From: Bremia lactucae
Taxonomy: Eukaryota > Oomycota > Peronosporomycetes > Peronosporales > Peronosporaceae
Assembly: GCF_004359215.1 (NCBI RefSeq)
Contig: NC_090619.1
Span: 1,970,563-1,987,366 of the forward strand
Direction of reading: 5' to 3'
Length of the DNA stretch: 16,804 nt
Shown: positions 1 to 8,884 of the stretch, piece by piece
Numbering within the stretch: position 1 is the stretch's first letter
Layout of the letters: every line of letters begins with the position of its first letter
The notes under the pieces: generated by a model
Told to the model about the DNA's origin: nothing
Database searches by the model: none
Seen by the model: the letters and a program-made list of their open reading frames with translations, nothing else
Made by a program: the position numbers and the translations under genes

Positions 1-275
1 TTGTTAATCTATCTTTGTAAATGTTGTCTTAACTATAAACTAATACTAAACATGTAAATGAATTCTTATCTATCTTATCTCGTAACTCTCTTTGATTACT
101 TCTACAGCTGATTAGTCTGCGGAATAAATAGACATAATGGTCTATACCTATTTATGGATAAGAATTCAGGAAATTACTATTTAAAGTAATTTCCTCCAAA
201 TATTATCTGCCTTTTGGATAATATTAATTAACAATCTTTTATTGTTAATTTCATGTAACGATACACCCCGTTACA
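1..275 (-). mobile_element. Partial LTR of a Ty3/gypsy-type element, minus orientation
   Basis: Read on the minus strand, this begins at 275 with TGTAACGGGGTG and can be followed alongside the LTR at 11096-11527 for over 200 bases. Shared blocks include TCGTTACATGAAATTAAC, TTGTTAATTAATAT and TTAGTATTAGTTTATA-like text. The copies differ by many substitutions and small indels, so they are not a recent pair. The 3' end of the LTR lies left of the window. No purine-rich tract sits next to base 275, so this is either a solo LTR or the 5' LTR of an element extending leftward, not a 3' LTR. It is densely folded (see the hairpin entry). Confidence 0.8.
168..250. repeat. Three consecutive perfect inverted repeats inside the left LTR
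   Basis: Three hairpin-forming sequences lie end to end. Arms 168-177 and 186-195 match perfectly over 10 bp (AGGAAATTAC and its complement, 8-nt loop). Arms 199-207 and 217-225 match over 9 bp (AATATTATC, 9-nt loop). Arms 226-235 and 241-250 match over 10 bp (AATTAACAAT, 5-nt loop). The sequence is AT-rich, which raises the chance level, but three in 83 bases remains striking. Confidence 0.85.
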
Positions 276-977
276 TAGGGTGTGTGCTTAAGTAGAGCGT
301 GGCCGCATTACGACGTGCCCGCCTACATAAAGTGTACATAACGGGGACTGTCTAACATTAGAGCATTTTTTGCCCGTCTCCCCATCCCCCTTTAAGAACG
401 AATTTACATTATAAGATTTATCAAAGAGGTAGGAGAAACTGCTAGCTGCTTTACGCGCCGCCTAATTCTCTCAGTCACTCTAGCGACCTATGTTTACATA
501 CACGGCGCCATAGGGGTAATGTTGGTGGGTCGTCTGCGAAGAAACCCACTCAACCACGCGCTAAGCGCGCCGCGTTAACACGCCGGCAGCGTTTAAAGCT
601 ATTGAATTTAAATTTGGACTCTTATGCAAAAGTAAATTTTTCACTAACCATTGCAAATCAGATGTGTCCACGATTGAAACGCCACGTTTTCAAAATGCAG
701 CATAATATGTGTGCAATGTTTCTTCATTTTATATTTCCCTAGCAAATCAGACTTAAACGCTTCTAGTTTTTATTAGTCGAAAATGGCCAAGCCAGGCCAT
801 TTGTGGATGTCACTTGCTGTATGAATGTTGCTTAAGGTTGAAGATTGATTTCAGTTTCAAGAATTTAGCCTTCATGGACACTTCAACTTGTCATGATGCA
901 AAATTTGGAGTGATGGTCACGTCAAGATCAGATACCTTACCTTTTGTATCACTTACTTTTCAACTAACCGCAAGTAG
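276..977. other. Gene-free flank between the LTR and the E2F-like gene
   Basis: I see no supported coding frame here. The stretch around 300-600 is GC-richer than its surroundings, with palindromic text such as GCGCTAAGCGC near 560 and GTGGGT/ACCCAC arms near 525-550. That may be old repeat sequence. About 600-977 is AT-rich and should contain the promoter and 5' UTR of the E2F-like gene. A pyrimidine-rich TATCACTTACTTTTCAACT at about 947-965 loosely resembles an oomycete initiator, but only weakly. Confidence 0.4.
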
Positions 978-2737
978 ATGCGTGCGCACCGACGTAAATT
1001 GCACTTCTCCTGCACTAAGGACGTTGCCTCAGTGGTGTCTGCCAAAAATAAAAATGCTCATCAGCGGCCGCTAAAGCGACGCAAGCGTCAAGCGCGGTCA
1101 CGGTGTGTCAGTCCTATTCCAAAGAGACAGGACAATAGCCTTCCAGCAGCCTTGTGGAGCGACATTCAAGAAAAATTTGCAGTAGCGAAGAGCCTAGGGA
1201 CAATGTACGTTTATTAGCGCTTGTCTAGCGAGGTAAAACTCTGTTGACGAGGAGTGGACATCTTGTTAGAACGCGCATTGTGTTACATTTCTTCACCGAG
1301 CATGAGAACTTGCAAGGATCGTCGTTTGGGCCTGCGTTTCCTATACTCATACCATCCAGCGAAATCTACAGGATGAAGGGTATGCACATGTCGTCCTGCT
1401 TTTGCAAGGTGGCGTTGTCGTCCTCATGTGTGTTGTGTAGTGCCGAGAAAGAGACGCATATACGACGTGCTTCACGTCTTGGAAGGTAACATAATCTATT
1501 GTAGATGTCGATGAATTAGAACTCACATTACAGGACGTACGTGACGACAGGGATTGGAGTGATCAAGAGAGTTCGGTACGACGAGAAAAGAAAAGTTAGT
1601 GGAGGCTACTTTTTGTATTATGGAAAAGCGTCAGTAGTGCAGCATCTGGTGCAGCTGAAAAGCAAGTCTGCTCAAATAATGACGGAGTTTAGACAGTCTC
1701 GTCAATCACAAAACCATAGTATTGTAGAAGAAGATAGCGCTCTCGTTAAAGTCTTTGAGGACCAGGCTGCGGCTGACAAGTGGCCATGCTTGGTGTCGAT
1801 GACGGTATGCTTTCTGGGCTTGCTGTTCCAGCAAAATTATCAGTCTGGAGTGGGATTGCCCGCTATCAGTGCTCGACTTGTGGAAGCGAAAACATTTATC
1901 GGATCTTTAATATTAAGCTCATCGACGGAGGCACCTTGCCGTGATGTGCATCGCCGTGTGTATGATGTGGTGTCCGTGCTGGCAAGCTGCAACATGATTG
2001 ATACATCTCCTGTGCCTTCATCCGATTCTATCGACAAGAATTTACGCAAGTACGTCCGATTTAATTATGATATTTTTACAAATCCGAGAGCGCTGTTTGC
2101 CAGTATTGACGCCGATAAGCAGTGGAATGTCGATGCAGGAAATGATCCCATGTTCAGTGACATGATGGTCGGCCTCCCTGATTTTAAATGTCCAAGATTG
2201 GAAGTAAGTTTTGTTGACCATCTGGCTTCACCTTCACTTCAAGACTGGCAAAGCATGCATGATGAATTGCCTTTGGCTAGCCCAACAGCAATTTCACCTA
2301 TTACTGTGTGCGCTTCAAGAGTTACCTGGGCGGCAATTTCGTATAAGAAAAACAATTTTGCCAGCACGCAAAGCCATTCAGTCTCAAAATTGCGAGTCGG
2401 AATCTGCGTACCTGCTGAACAATTACCGCGTCCAACCCATCAATTTTTTTCTCCTCTCGGCACGGTGCCGATAAAGAAAAATGATTGGTATGATGAGTCA
2501 CTGAAGCACATTGAGCTTTCCAGCGCCATAGAATGTAAAATAGATTGGGAGCTGAACACACAGTTGAAAGAAAATAATCTTGAGACGTGGGGCTGTTTCT
2601 GTTCAGAACCAGCTTCAACATGCACACCAGTAAGGAATTACCATCAGAACCAGGAAGACAAATTGAAGATCAAGTTAAAGTGCCGCGAAGAATTTGACAA
2701 TGACACTTCGAGCAATATTGACAACTACTTTTGCTAG
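978..2737 (+). CDS. Atypical E2F-like transcription factor with two winged-helix domains (four exons)
   Basis: Predicted exons are 978-1204, 1270-1379, 1441-1485 and 1551-2737, giving one 522-residue frame. ATG 978 directly follows an in-frame TAG. Residues 31-42 are a basic, NLS-like stretch (PLKRRKRQARSR). Winged helix 1 spans about 70-135: KSLGTITRIVLHFF as helix 1 and the DNA-recognition segment VPRKRRIYDVLHVLEGIGVI, which carries the E2F RRxYD contact motif and is restored only when all three introns are removed. Winged helix 2 spans about 204-277 and ends in DVHRRVYDVVSVLASCNMI. The C-terminal 240 residues are unrecognised. Two tandem DNA-binding domains match the E2F7/E2F8/DEL type, which binds DNA without a DP partner and usually represses cell-cycle genes. 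That role is inferred from family knowledge. Domain 2 has a short insertion in helix 1. A GTAAGT at 2204 was not used because removing plausible introns there shortens the frame. Confidence 0.82.
1205..1269 (+). other. Predicted intron 1 of the E2F-like gene (65 nt)
   Basis: Donor GTACGT and acceptor TTGTTAG. Removal joins KSLGT to TRIVLHFF through a split ATA codon, restoring the first helix of the E2F fold. The frame without removal hits TAG at about 1213. Confidence 0.75.
1380..1440 (+). other. Predicted intron 2 of the E2F-like gene (61 nt)
   Basis: Donor GTATGC and acceptor TTGTGTAG. Removal makes a split GTG codon and places IYRMK directly before VPRKRRIYD. The expected spacing between E2F helices 2 and 3 is kept. 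Confidence 0.75.
1486..1550 (+). other. Predicted intron 3 of the E2F-like gene (65 nt)
   Basis: Donor GTAACA and acceptor GACGACAG. Removal makes a split GGG codon and joins HVLE to GIGVIKRV, as expected in an E2F winged helix. An alternative AG at 1533 would break the frame. Confidence 0.8.
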
Positions 2738-2816
2738 ATTTAATAGATGGGATGCATGTCATATATGAAAACTAACAATTTAATTCTTTATGGCACAATT
2801 TAATATGCACGCTGTG

Positions 2817-4295
2817 TTAAATCCACGACCCGCTGCTACTCAGCGGGACATCCGTAAGACCAGAGCAACTGAGAAAACCGCTTGAGGCGCTGTCACTGTC
2901 ATCATCGTCCCATGTCTCAACCTCATTTTTCTCCATCTCAATGTCAATCATTTCTGTATCTAAGCCGCAGGCTTTAAGCCTCATTTTCTCTGCCTCCTTC
3001 TCCGCGGCATGCGACTCAAGTATCAGCGACTCGGCGCGGTTGCGTGCCAACGCCGCCGCAAGCTGACTAACAACAAATGCTGGAACATCGTTTGCCTCCA
3101 AATACAATCCCTCCAAGTGCATGTTGACATCCAAAGCGTGAAGTAGCGCTTCACTCCCCACCTTTTTAATCTGGTTATTGGTCAAATTTAACGACGTTAG
3201 TGTACAATTGCATCTAATGGCCTCAGCAAGCGCTGATGCACCACAATCGGTGACTATGTTGTTACTGAGGCATAAATGCCTCAGCGAGTCGTGTCCGTAC
3301 AGTGCTTGTGCCAATGCCTTAGCTCCTCGATCACCTATGAAGTTGCCGTGAAGATCCACATACTCAAGAGTTGTGTTGCGGCACAGCATTTTCGCTAAAG
3401 CTTCAGCTCCATCGTCTCCGATGGCATGGTCTTGGATTACGAGCTTGCTAACCGTGTGATTCGTAGATAGCGAGCGTGCAGCAAGATTACACCCTTCAGC
3501 ATCAAGGCACTTATCGTTCTTTGCAAGAAATGTAAAGTCGAGCTCACGGATATCACCATGGTTGTCGTGAATTTGTTGTAAAATGATGTCCAGTTTTATG
3601 CCTTTTATACAAGATATTTATGCGTCAGCCTTTTTGTTACAAAACTAAAGTTGACACACACCGCGATCCTGCGAAGTGTATTTAAACTCCGGCATTTGCT
3701 GTGGCAAATAGTAGCTTGAGCGGGTATCTTTAATCATCCGACGACAAGAAAACAGGCCCTTTTCAGAAGGAACGATTTTGCTTTTTGAGGACGACTCGCT
3801 GTATAATATTTTGTTCACCGATGAAGCGGTTTTTGCTTCTATATTAAGCTTTAATGCCGGTGGATGGATGTCACCAAGTTGATAAGATTTCGCGCAATTG
3901 TCTCCAGTAGCAACGTCGTTCGTGAGCACTTGATTGTTGCTCTCATCAAAAGCCTCATTCTTCTCATTAATATCGCCAAGAGCGGCTGTATTCATCTTGA
4001 GATTGCACTTTGCACTTTTTCTCACAAATTCACCAATTTGCTCTACCTCGCACACATCACTTACGTTATGGCTTCCACGAATGATAAGGATCGAGCGATG
4101 ACATACAGCTATAGCTGGTGGTGCAACTTCGGCGAAAGAAGTTGCATCCAAGTCGACATGCAGTGTTTCTTGCCCAGCCTGAATGTCCAATCTTGATTGT
4201 CCCCCCGCTAAGCGCTCAATTTCTCCTAATTGGCATTCTCCTAACAATTGGAGCAAGCAGCGCTGAAAGTGTTCACGGGAACAAACGTTATACAT
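2817..4295 (-). CDS. Leucine-rich-repeat protein, ribonuclease-inhibitor type (two exons)
   Basis: Predicted exons are 4295-3662 and 3601-2817 on the minus strand, giving 472 residues. ATG 4295 is the first Met after an in-frame TGA. Residues 1 to about 211 are a single unrecognised region, partly polar and probably disordered. After the intron come about six ribonuclease-inhibitor-like repeats of 28 residues, for example LEYVDLHGNFIGDRGAKALA, LRHLCLSNNIVTDCGASALA and LTSLNLTNNQIKKVGSEALL. A charged helix and an acidic, Ser-rich tail (WDDDDSDSASSG) follow. Such repeats form a curved scaffold for protein binding. The partner is unknown, and I see no NACHT, kinase or signal peptide. Joining the two frames is supported because the repeat frame runs upstream past its only Met into a stop, while the upstream frame ends just there. 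The gene converges on the E2F-like gene. Confidence 0.72.
3602..3661 (-). other. Predicted intron of the LRR gene (60 nt)
   Basis: On the minus strand the donor is GTGTGT and the acceptor is TATAAAAG, with GCTGAC as a possible branch site near 3630-3625. Removal joins a codon split 1+2 (GGC), so SQDRG runs into IKLDIILQQI in frame. The AAG acceptor is less common than YAG, so the exact 3' splice site is less certain than the presence of an intron. Confidence 0.6.
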
Positions 4296-4660
4296 TTTAG
4301 ACACTGATAATGATTTACTTAATCAACAACCTTTACTCGACACTTGACGTGCCGAAGGTCGATATTCAACCTTACAACCATCTATACCGATGAATCGACA
4401 GTGCAAAGTCTCTCTCCCGACACGAAACAACTTCTTCAAAGTATCGCTTAATTATCATTTTCAAAACCGCCTCTCCCGCAAGCGGCATCATCAAAATACG
4501 AAATTATTTGTCACATTATGACTGAAGACCCAAAGTAATATCAATAAAGTAATTTTTTCTTAACTGCTTTCTGCGACATTTTACTCAAAACTTTTGTTTC
4601 CAAGTCATTATAGCAAGCACAACGAGGAAATTATATATAGAATGGTTCAACAAACATCGA
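4296..4660. other. Intergenic region between the LRR gene start and the myosin stop
   Basis: This stretch should hold the promoter of the minus-strand LRR gene and the 3' UTR of the minus-strand myosin gene. It is AT-rich, with no open frame of note. I could not identify a clear polyadenylation signal or core promoter motif on the minus strand. Confidence 0.5.
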
Positions 4661-7600
4661 TTACCTCTTGCGGCTCTTGTGAATTTCGAGGATAATGGCT
4701 TGTAACTCAATGCATTGCTCACGCATCAATTCTAAATCGTACTTCAGGTTCCGATTTTCAATCTTGAGCATCGAGTTTTCATCCTCCAACGAAATGCCAC
4801 TTGAGCTCGCAGTACTTCCACTGCCACTACGTGGTTTCATATAGCTCTTGGCGCGAGCCGATAGATCGTTCAAACGCTTGACACTACCCCGACGATCTGA
4901 GTGAGCCACTTTAAATGTCTCCATGCGATCGGCAACCGATCGACCGCGATTTCCACGGAACGAGTTCAAGTCTTCGTCAAAGTCATCGCCCATGTCCCTA
5001 TCGTCGTCATCTACCCACTCGCCACCATCATTGTATTCGTCTTCAGGGTACTCATTATACTCGGGCTCGAAAGGAATCGCCTTGTACGTTTTCCAACCAC
5101 GTTGGATCTTGACAATTGCACGACGTTGGAAATGATATTCCTTAAAGTCCAACGACATACGCGCGTAAGACTGCAACACAACAGCAGCACGAATTTTGTG
5201 GCGCAAGCGGCGACGCGCTAGAAAGCCCAAGGCAAAGCGCTGAATTGTGCGCGCTTCGTAGTACATAAAGTCCGACTTCATGGCCTCGAGCTCTTCCATG
5301 ACTCCACTTTTAAAGTAAATGAGTGTCTTGCCCATTTGGTATTCGAGTGGAGATTTTCGTCCAATGGATGCCATAAAGACACTGCATGTGCGGCGAACGT
5401 CTTTGCTGTGCATGGATGGTGCAAACATAATAGCGTAGCGAGTCGCTAGTTCCTGAGGGGACAAACGACTCGGGTATCCAGAGCGTGTGATTCGAATCGC
5501 TTCGATGACACCAGCGGAACGCAGCTGCTCGACAATCATGCGTTTATTAAATTCTGTTGGGCTCTTGTTGGAATTGGGCTTAATACAACGCACATAGTGC
5601 GAATTGGTCGTCTTAATATTGTCCATCAATTCGGCTAACGACGTCTTAAATTGCGAGCCAAGGCTCTTTGGTCCTTTTTTGGTGCGTCCGTTACCGACTT
5701 CCGGTGTCACCTCAGACTCTTCAAAGAGTTCTGGAAGCAGGGACATTGTACTGAGTTGAATCAAGTCAAGAAGATCTTTTTGCAGCATGTCGCGATGTTT
5801 CTCCATAAATCCTACCGTCTCATACGTTACGGAACCGGCATAGTGATTAATTATAAACTGCGTGCGCTTGACCTTTGGAAAAGCAATGCTTTCATTCACG
5901 TCGCCATTTTTCTTTGACTGGTGATTCGTGCGAATCTTGTTCACGAGAGCTTCCTCAGTATCTCGCGGCTGACGCAAGTGATCATTCATCAGCGCAATGA
6001 TACCCATTTTTCCCTCGATCACTTCGACAATCCCTTGATTGTCCTGGTAAGTGATGTGATCCCATTGCAAGCCTTCACGTATGTACTCGTCCTCGACAGT
6101 TTTAAACACATCCGTCGTAAACTTTTGCTGCAACTTTTCGTTGGCGTAATTAATACAAAATTGTTCGAAGCCATTGTGAACAAAGTCCTCAAACCCAAAG
6201 ATATCGAGCACACCAATCTGCCCTTTAATTCGGCTTTCATCTGTACTAATAGCAGCATTGATTTTTACTACCATCCAGTCAAACATCTTCGAGTAGATCG
6301 TCTTTGCCAATGCATCTCGATTCTCTGCTGCTTCCACAGGAGCTAAAGGTACCGTAACACTATCGTTACGAGTAATGACAGTACGATTACATAGCGCGTC
6401 CTCAATTTTCGATGAAGGAAGGCCGAACATTTTCGCAACATTCGTTAGCGCGGAGCCGCTTGATATACGTGATCCGCTCTCTCCTTTCGTCTCAAATAGT
6501 ACTTCACCCAATAACAAAACACCAGCCAGGATTTTAAAAAGTGTTTTTTGCGCGTTCGTATCCAACCCAATAATGGACAGCGATTTTTGCGTGCCTGCAA
6601 ACCATTTCGCATCATCTAGTCCAGGAATTTGCATCTCAGCTAGGGAACCAGCATATTGATAGTGACAATCAGGTTCAAGGCCAAACTCATTACGTTCCTG
6701 AGGCGATAGACCAGCTAAGAGCTGATAGAAGATATGATAATTTCGCTCACCCTCGGCAATCGAAACGACCCGTGACTTTTCGAGCAAATACGTCTCGCAC
6801 TTGGCACCAATGAGCTTTCCTTGACTATCAAATTGCAGCTGTGTAAACTTACCAAATCGCGAACTATTGTCGTTGCGGGTCGTTTTGGCATTACCAAACG
6901 ACTCAAGAAGTGGATTCACATCAATCACTTTGGCAATCGTCTTGTCCTTGCGACCACCAGCCACGCTTGCCAAGTGGTTCATGACAATTTTGGTCGTTTC
7001 GGTCTTCCCGGCACCAGACTCGCCACTAACGAGAATACTTTGGTTCATGTTATTGGACCTCATGTGCTTGTATGCAGCCGTTGACGTCGAGTACACGTGT
7101 GGAGGTAGCACATCTCGCGGTTTTTTTAGATACTGTTCATGTAAATGATCGCCGTAGAGATTTTCAATCCATTTGTACGGATTGACGGCAATGACAATCT
7201 CGTTCGTATACGTATAGGGCTTGGAGGCTTCAAACCGCTGCTTCAAATTAAACAAAATCGACGGCTCATTCAAGTATCGAAGTAAGCGCATGTCTTCCAC
7301 ACCCTCTGGATTGTCATGAAGAATGGCTATTGGGAGCGACTCGACTTCTATGGCTGTTGGACCTCCAACTGCTCGGATAATCTCTGGGTTTTTCAGATCC
7401 ACCACCCGCTGTTCCGTATCCCCAGAATCCATAAATGCCGTGATCGTCACTTCTTTACGACGATCGTTATACTCGACAATCTCTGAAAGCAGCCACACTT
7501 CTTCCTTATCAGGAATGTAGCACTGCACCCCGGGTACAATTAGATTTTGCTTGTTGCTCGCGCCTGCTGCCTGCTGACGTAGCTGTTCCTCTTTAATGGT

Positions 7601-8884
7601 TAGCTGCTCCTGCATAAAGGCATTGCGCTTTTTTTCCAGGCTGAAAATGTTACGGCGACGTTTTAAGGGGACCCAGTACGTCTGACGCTTGCGAACAAAG
7701 TTACAATGACCTGAAGAGCGCTCAATTACGTGCCGAGGTTTATGAGGCACTGGAGAAGTATGCACCTTCGGTGCTGGCTTTGCTACAAGTGGCTTTTTAG
7801 AAAGGTTTCGTGTTGCAAATGGTTGATGTGGTGTCGACGAAGCTGATGGAGTCGGACTGGTCGTGGCCAAGAAAGCTGCCAATTTGCTCTGTGACCGGGG
7901 TTTAGATGATTCAGGCGATGCAGACGTTTGCTGGTTCATTATATTATTCAGTCGATTGCCACCTGGCTTGGACAAAGGAGCACTTAGATTGCTCTTGTCC
8001 ATTGCTCGAACAGCAGGCGGTGCTTTAGTCGGTGCGGATTGATTATTACTTCGAATAGGACTCTCGACCGCCGATGGATTAGTCTTTATAAAGGCTGTAA
8101 GTTTGTTACGCGTGTCACTTGTCGTCGGTTGAGACCGTGGCTGCTGCTTGGGTGAAGGAGGTCGCCGGACACTTGGTGGCTTCGACGTCGGCAATTTCTT
8201 CGCACGAGGCTCATTCGACGACGGAGATCCGTGTGAAGCTGGCACTTGGCTTAAAAAAGCATTTAATCGATTAGCGTTCGTGCTTTGATTGCTGCCTGTA
8301 TTCGGGGACAACATTCCACCTCCAACTTGTGGCGATGCTGGTGGAGGCGTCGACGGAGGCGTATGATCGGATAATTCATCCACGACTTTTTTCTTCTTTC
8401 GGGATAAAAAGCCACCTTTCATAAAGTTACTGATTTTGTTATTATTGCTATTGACCTTTTTGACCGGTGACGAGTCCAGTGAGCTACCAGTAGACGTCAT
8501 GGACTCAACATCAGAAGCAGGGTCTTCTTCGAATTCGCCTGTGTACCCAATGGTGCCAAACCTATCAAAGAGAATCGAGAGGGTCTCGAGCACACTGTTA
8601 AAGTTGGCATCCGAGTCCAGCAAGTCATCCGGCTGAAAGATTTCACCCTCTTTAAGACCTTTCTTCTGGCACCAGTCCACGAAAAGACGAATATTGGCCT
8701 TCGAGTGAAACACCGTGTTCAGTTTGTTCACTTTCAGTGCAGCGGCAGGTTCAATTCGATTGGCCAATTGACACAGCAACTGGCCGTCCCGGAGCATGTC
8801 TGAAAGGTGCTCTCCATGATCGTTAGACGCTGCCGTGACACTGCAGATCCAATCCTGAAGTTCCTCGACGCGGCGTACCATCAT
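4661..8884 (-). CDS. Myosin heavy chain with N-terminal calponin-homology domain
   Basis: One uninterrupted 1407-residue frame starts MMVRR at 8884. Residues 4-112 form a calponin-homology domain (LQDWICSV, LRDGQLLCQLANRI, NIRLFVDWC). Residues 115-390 are a Ser/Pro/Asn-rich linker. Residues 448-500 look like the SH3-like module before the motor. The motor, about 515-1200, has P-loop GESGAGKT 621-628, switch I NDNSSRFGKF 671-680, switch II DIFGFE 894-899 and an actin-contact segment around HYVRCIKPN 1097-1105. D841 sits at the TEDS position, so heavy-chain phosphorylation is probably not required. IQ-like motifs lie around 1212-1230, 1234-1250 and 1256-1270, for calmodulin-type light chains. 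An acidic stretch (1274-1305) and a short coiled coil (1366-1403) end the protein. All motor elements are present, so it is probably an active ATP-driven actin motor. Cargo is unknown. A CH domain could bind actin or microtubules; a single CH often does not bind actin alone. Confidence 0.95.
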   Translation of the reverse strand: MMVRRVEELQDWICSVTAASNDHGEHLSDMLRDGQLLCQLANRIEPAAALKVNKLNTVFHSKANIRLFVDWCQKKGLKEGEIFQPDDLLDSDANFNSVLETLSILFDRFGTIGYTGEFEEDPASDVESMTSTGSSLDSSPVKKVNSNNNKISNFMKGGFLSRKKKKVVDELSDHTPPSTPPPASPQVGGGMLSPNTGSNQSTNANRLNAFLSQVPASHGSPSSNEPRAKKLPTSKPPSVRRPPSPKQQPRSQPTTSDTRNKLTAFIKTNPSAVESPIRSNNQSAPTKAPPAVRAMDKSNLSAPLSKPGGNRLNNIMNQQTSASPESSKPRSQSKLAAFLATTSPTPSASSTPHQPFATRNLSKKPLVAKPAPKVHTSPVPHKPRHVIERSSGHCNFVRKRQTYWVPLKRRRNIFSLEKKRNAFMQEQLTIKEEQLRQQAAGASNKQNLIVPGVQCYIPDKEEVWLLSEIVEYNDRRKEVTITAFMDSGDTEQRVVDLKNPEIIRAVGGPTAIEVESLPIAILHDNPEGVEDMRLLRYLNEPSILFNLKQRFEASKPYTYTNEIVIAVNPYKWIENLYGDHLHEQYLKKPRDVLPPHVYSTSTAAYKHMRSNNMNQSILVSGESGAGKTETTKIVMNHLASVAGGRKDKTIAKVIDVNPLLESFGNAKTTRNDNSSRFGKFTQLQFDSQGKLIGAKCETYLLEKSRVVSIAEGERNYHIFYQLLAGLSPQERNEFGLEPDCHYQYAGSLAEMQIPGLDDAKWFAGTQKSLSIIGLDTNAQKTLFKILAGVLLLGEVLFETKGESGSRISSGSALTNVAKMFGLPSSKIEDALCNRTVITRNDSVTVPLAPVEAAENRDALAKTIYSKMFDWMVVKINAAISTDESRIKGQIGVLDIFGFEDFVHNGFEQFCINYANEKLQQKFTTDVFKTVEDEYIREGLQWDHITYQDNQGIVEVIEGKMGIIALMNDHLRQPRDTEEALVNKIRTNHQSKKNGDVNESIAFPKVKRTQFIINHYAGSVTYETVGFMEKHRDMLQKDLLDLIQLSTMSLLPELFEESEVTPEVGNGRTKKGPKSLGSQFKTSLAELMDNIKTTNSHYVRCIKPNSNKSPTEFNKRMIVEQLRSAGVIEAIRITRSGYPSRLSPQELATRYAIMFAPSMHSKDVRRTCSVFMASIGRKSPLEYQMGKTLIYFKSGVMEELEAMKSDFMYYEARTIQRFALGFLARRRLRHKIRAAVVLQSYARMSLDFKEYHFQRRAIVKIQRGWKTYKAIPFEPEYNEYPEDEYNDGGEWVDDDDRDMGDDFDEDLNSFRGNRGRSVADRMETFKVAHSDRRGSVKRLNDLSARAKSYMKPRSGSGSTASSSGISLEDENSMLKIENRNLKYDLELMREQCIELQAIILEIHKSRKR

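Noticed and set aside
1840..2049. Open frame antisense to the second E2F winged helix
   Set aside because: It mirrors the supported coding exon and has no motif.
2204..2280. Possible fourth intron in the E2F-like gene (GTAAGT donor)
   Set aside because: A 77-nt removal leads quickly to a stop, and the shorter 40-nt choice is below usual intron size. The unspliced frame stays open to 2737.
4901..7520. Several open frames antisense to myosin
   Set aside because: They are shadows of the strongly supported myosin frame; none has a domain of its own.
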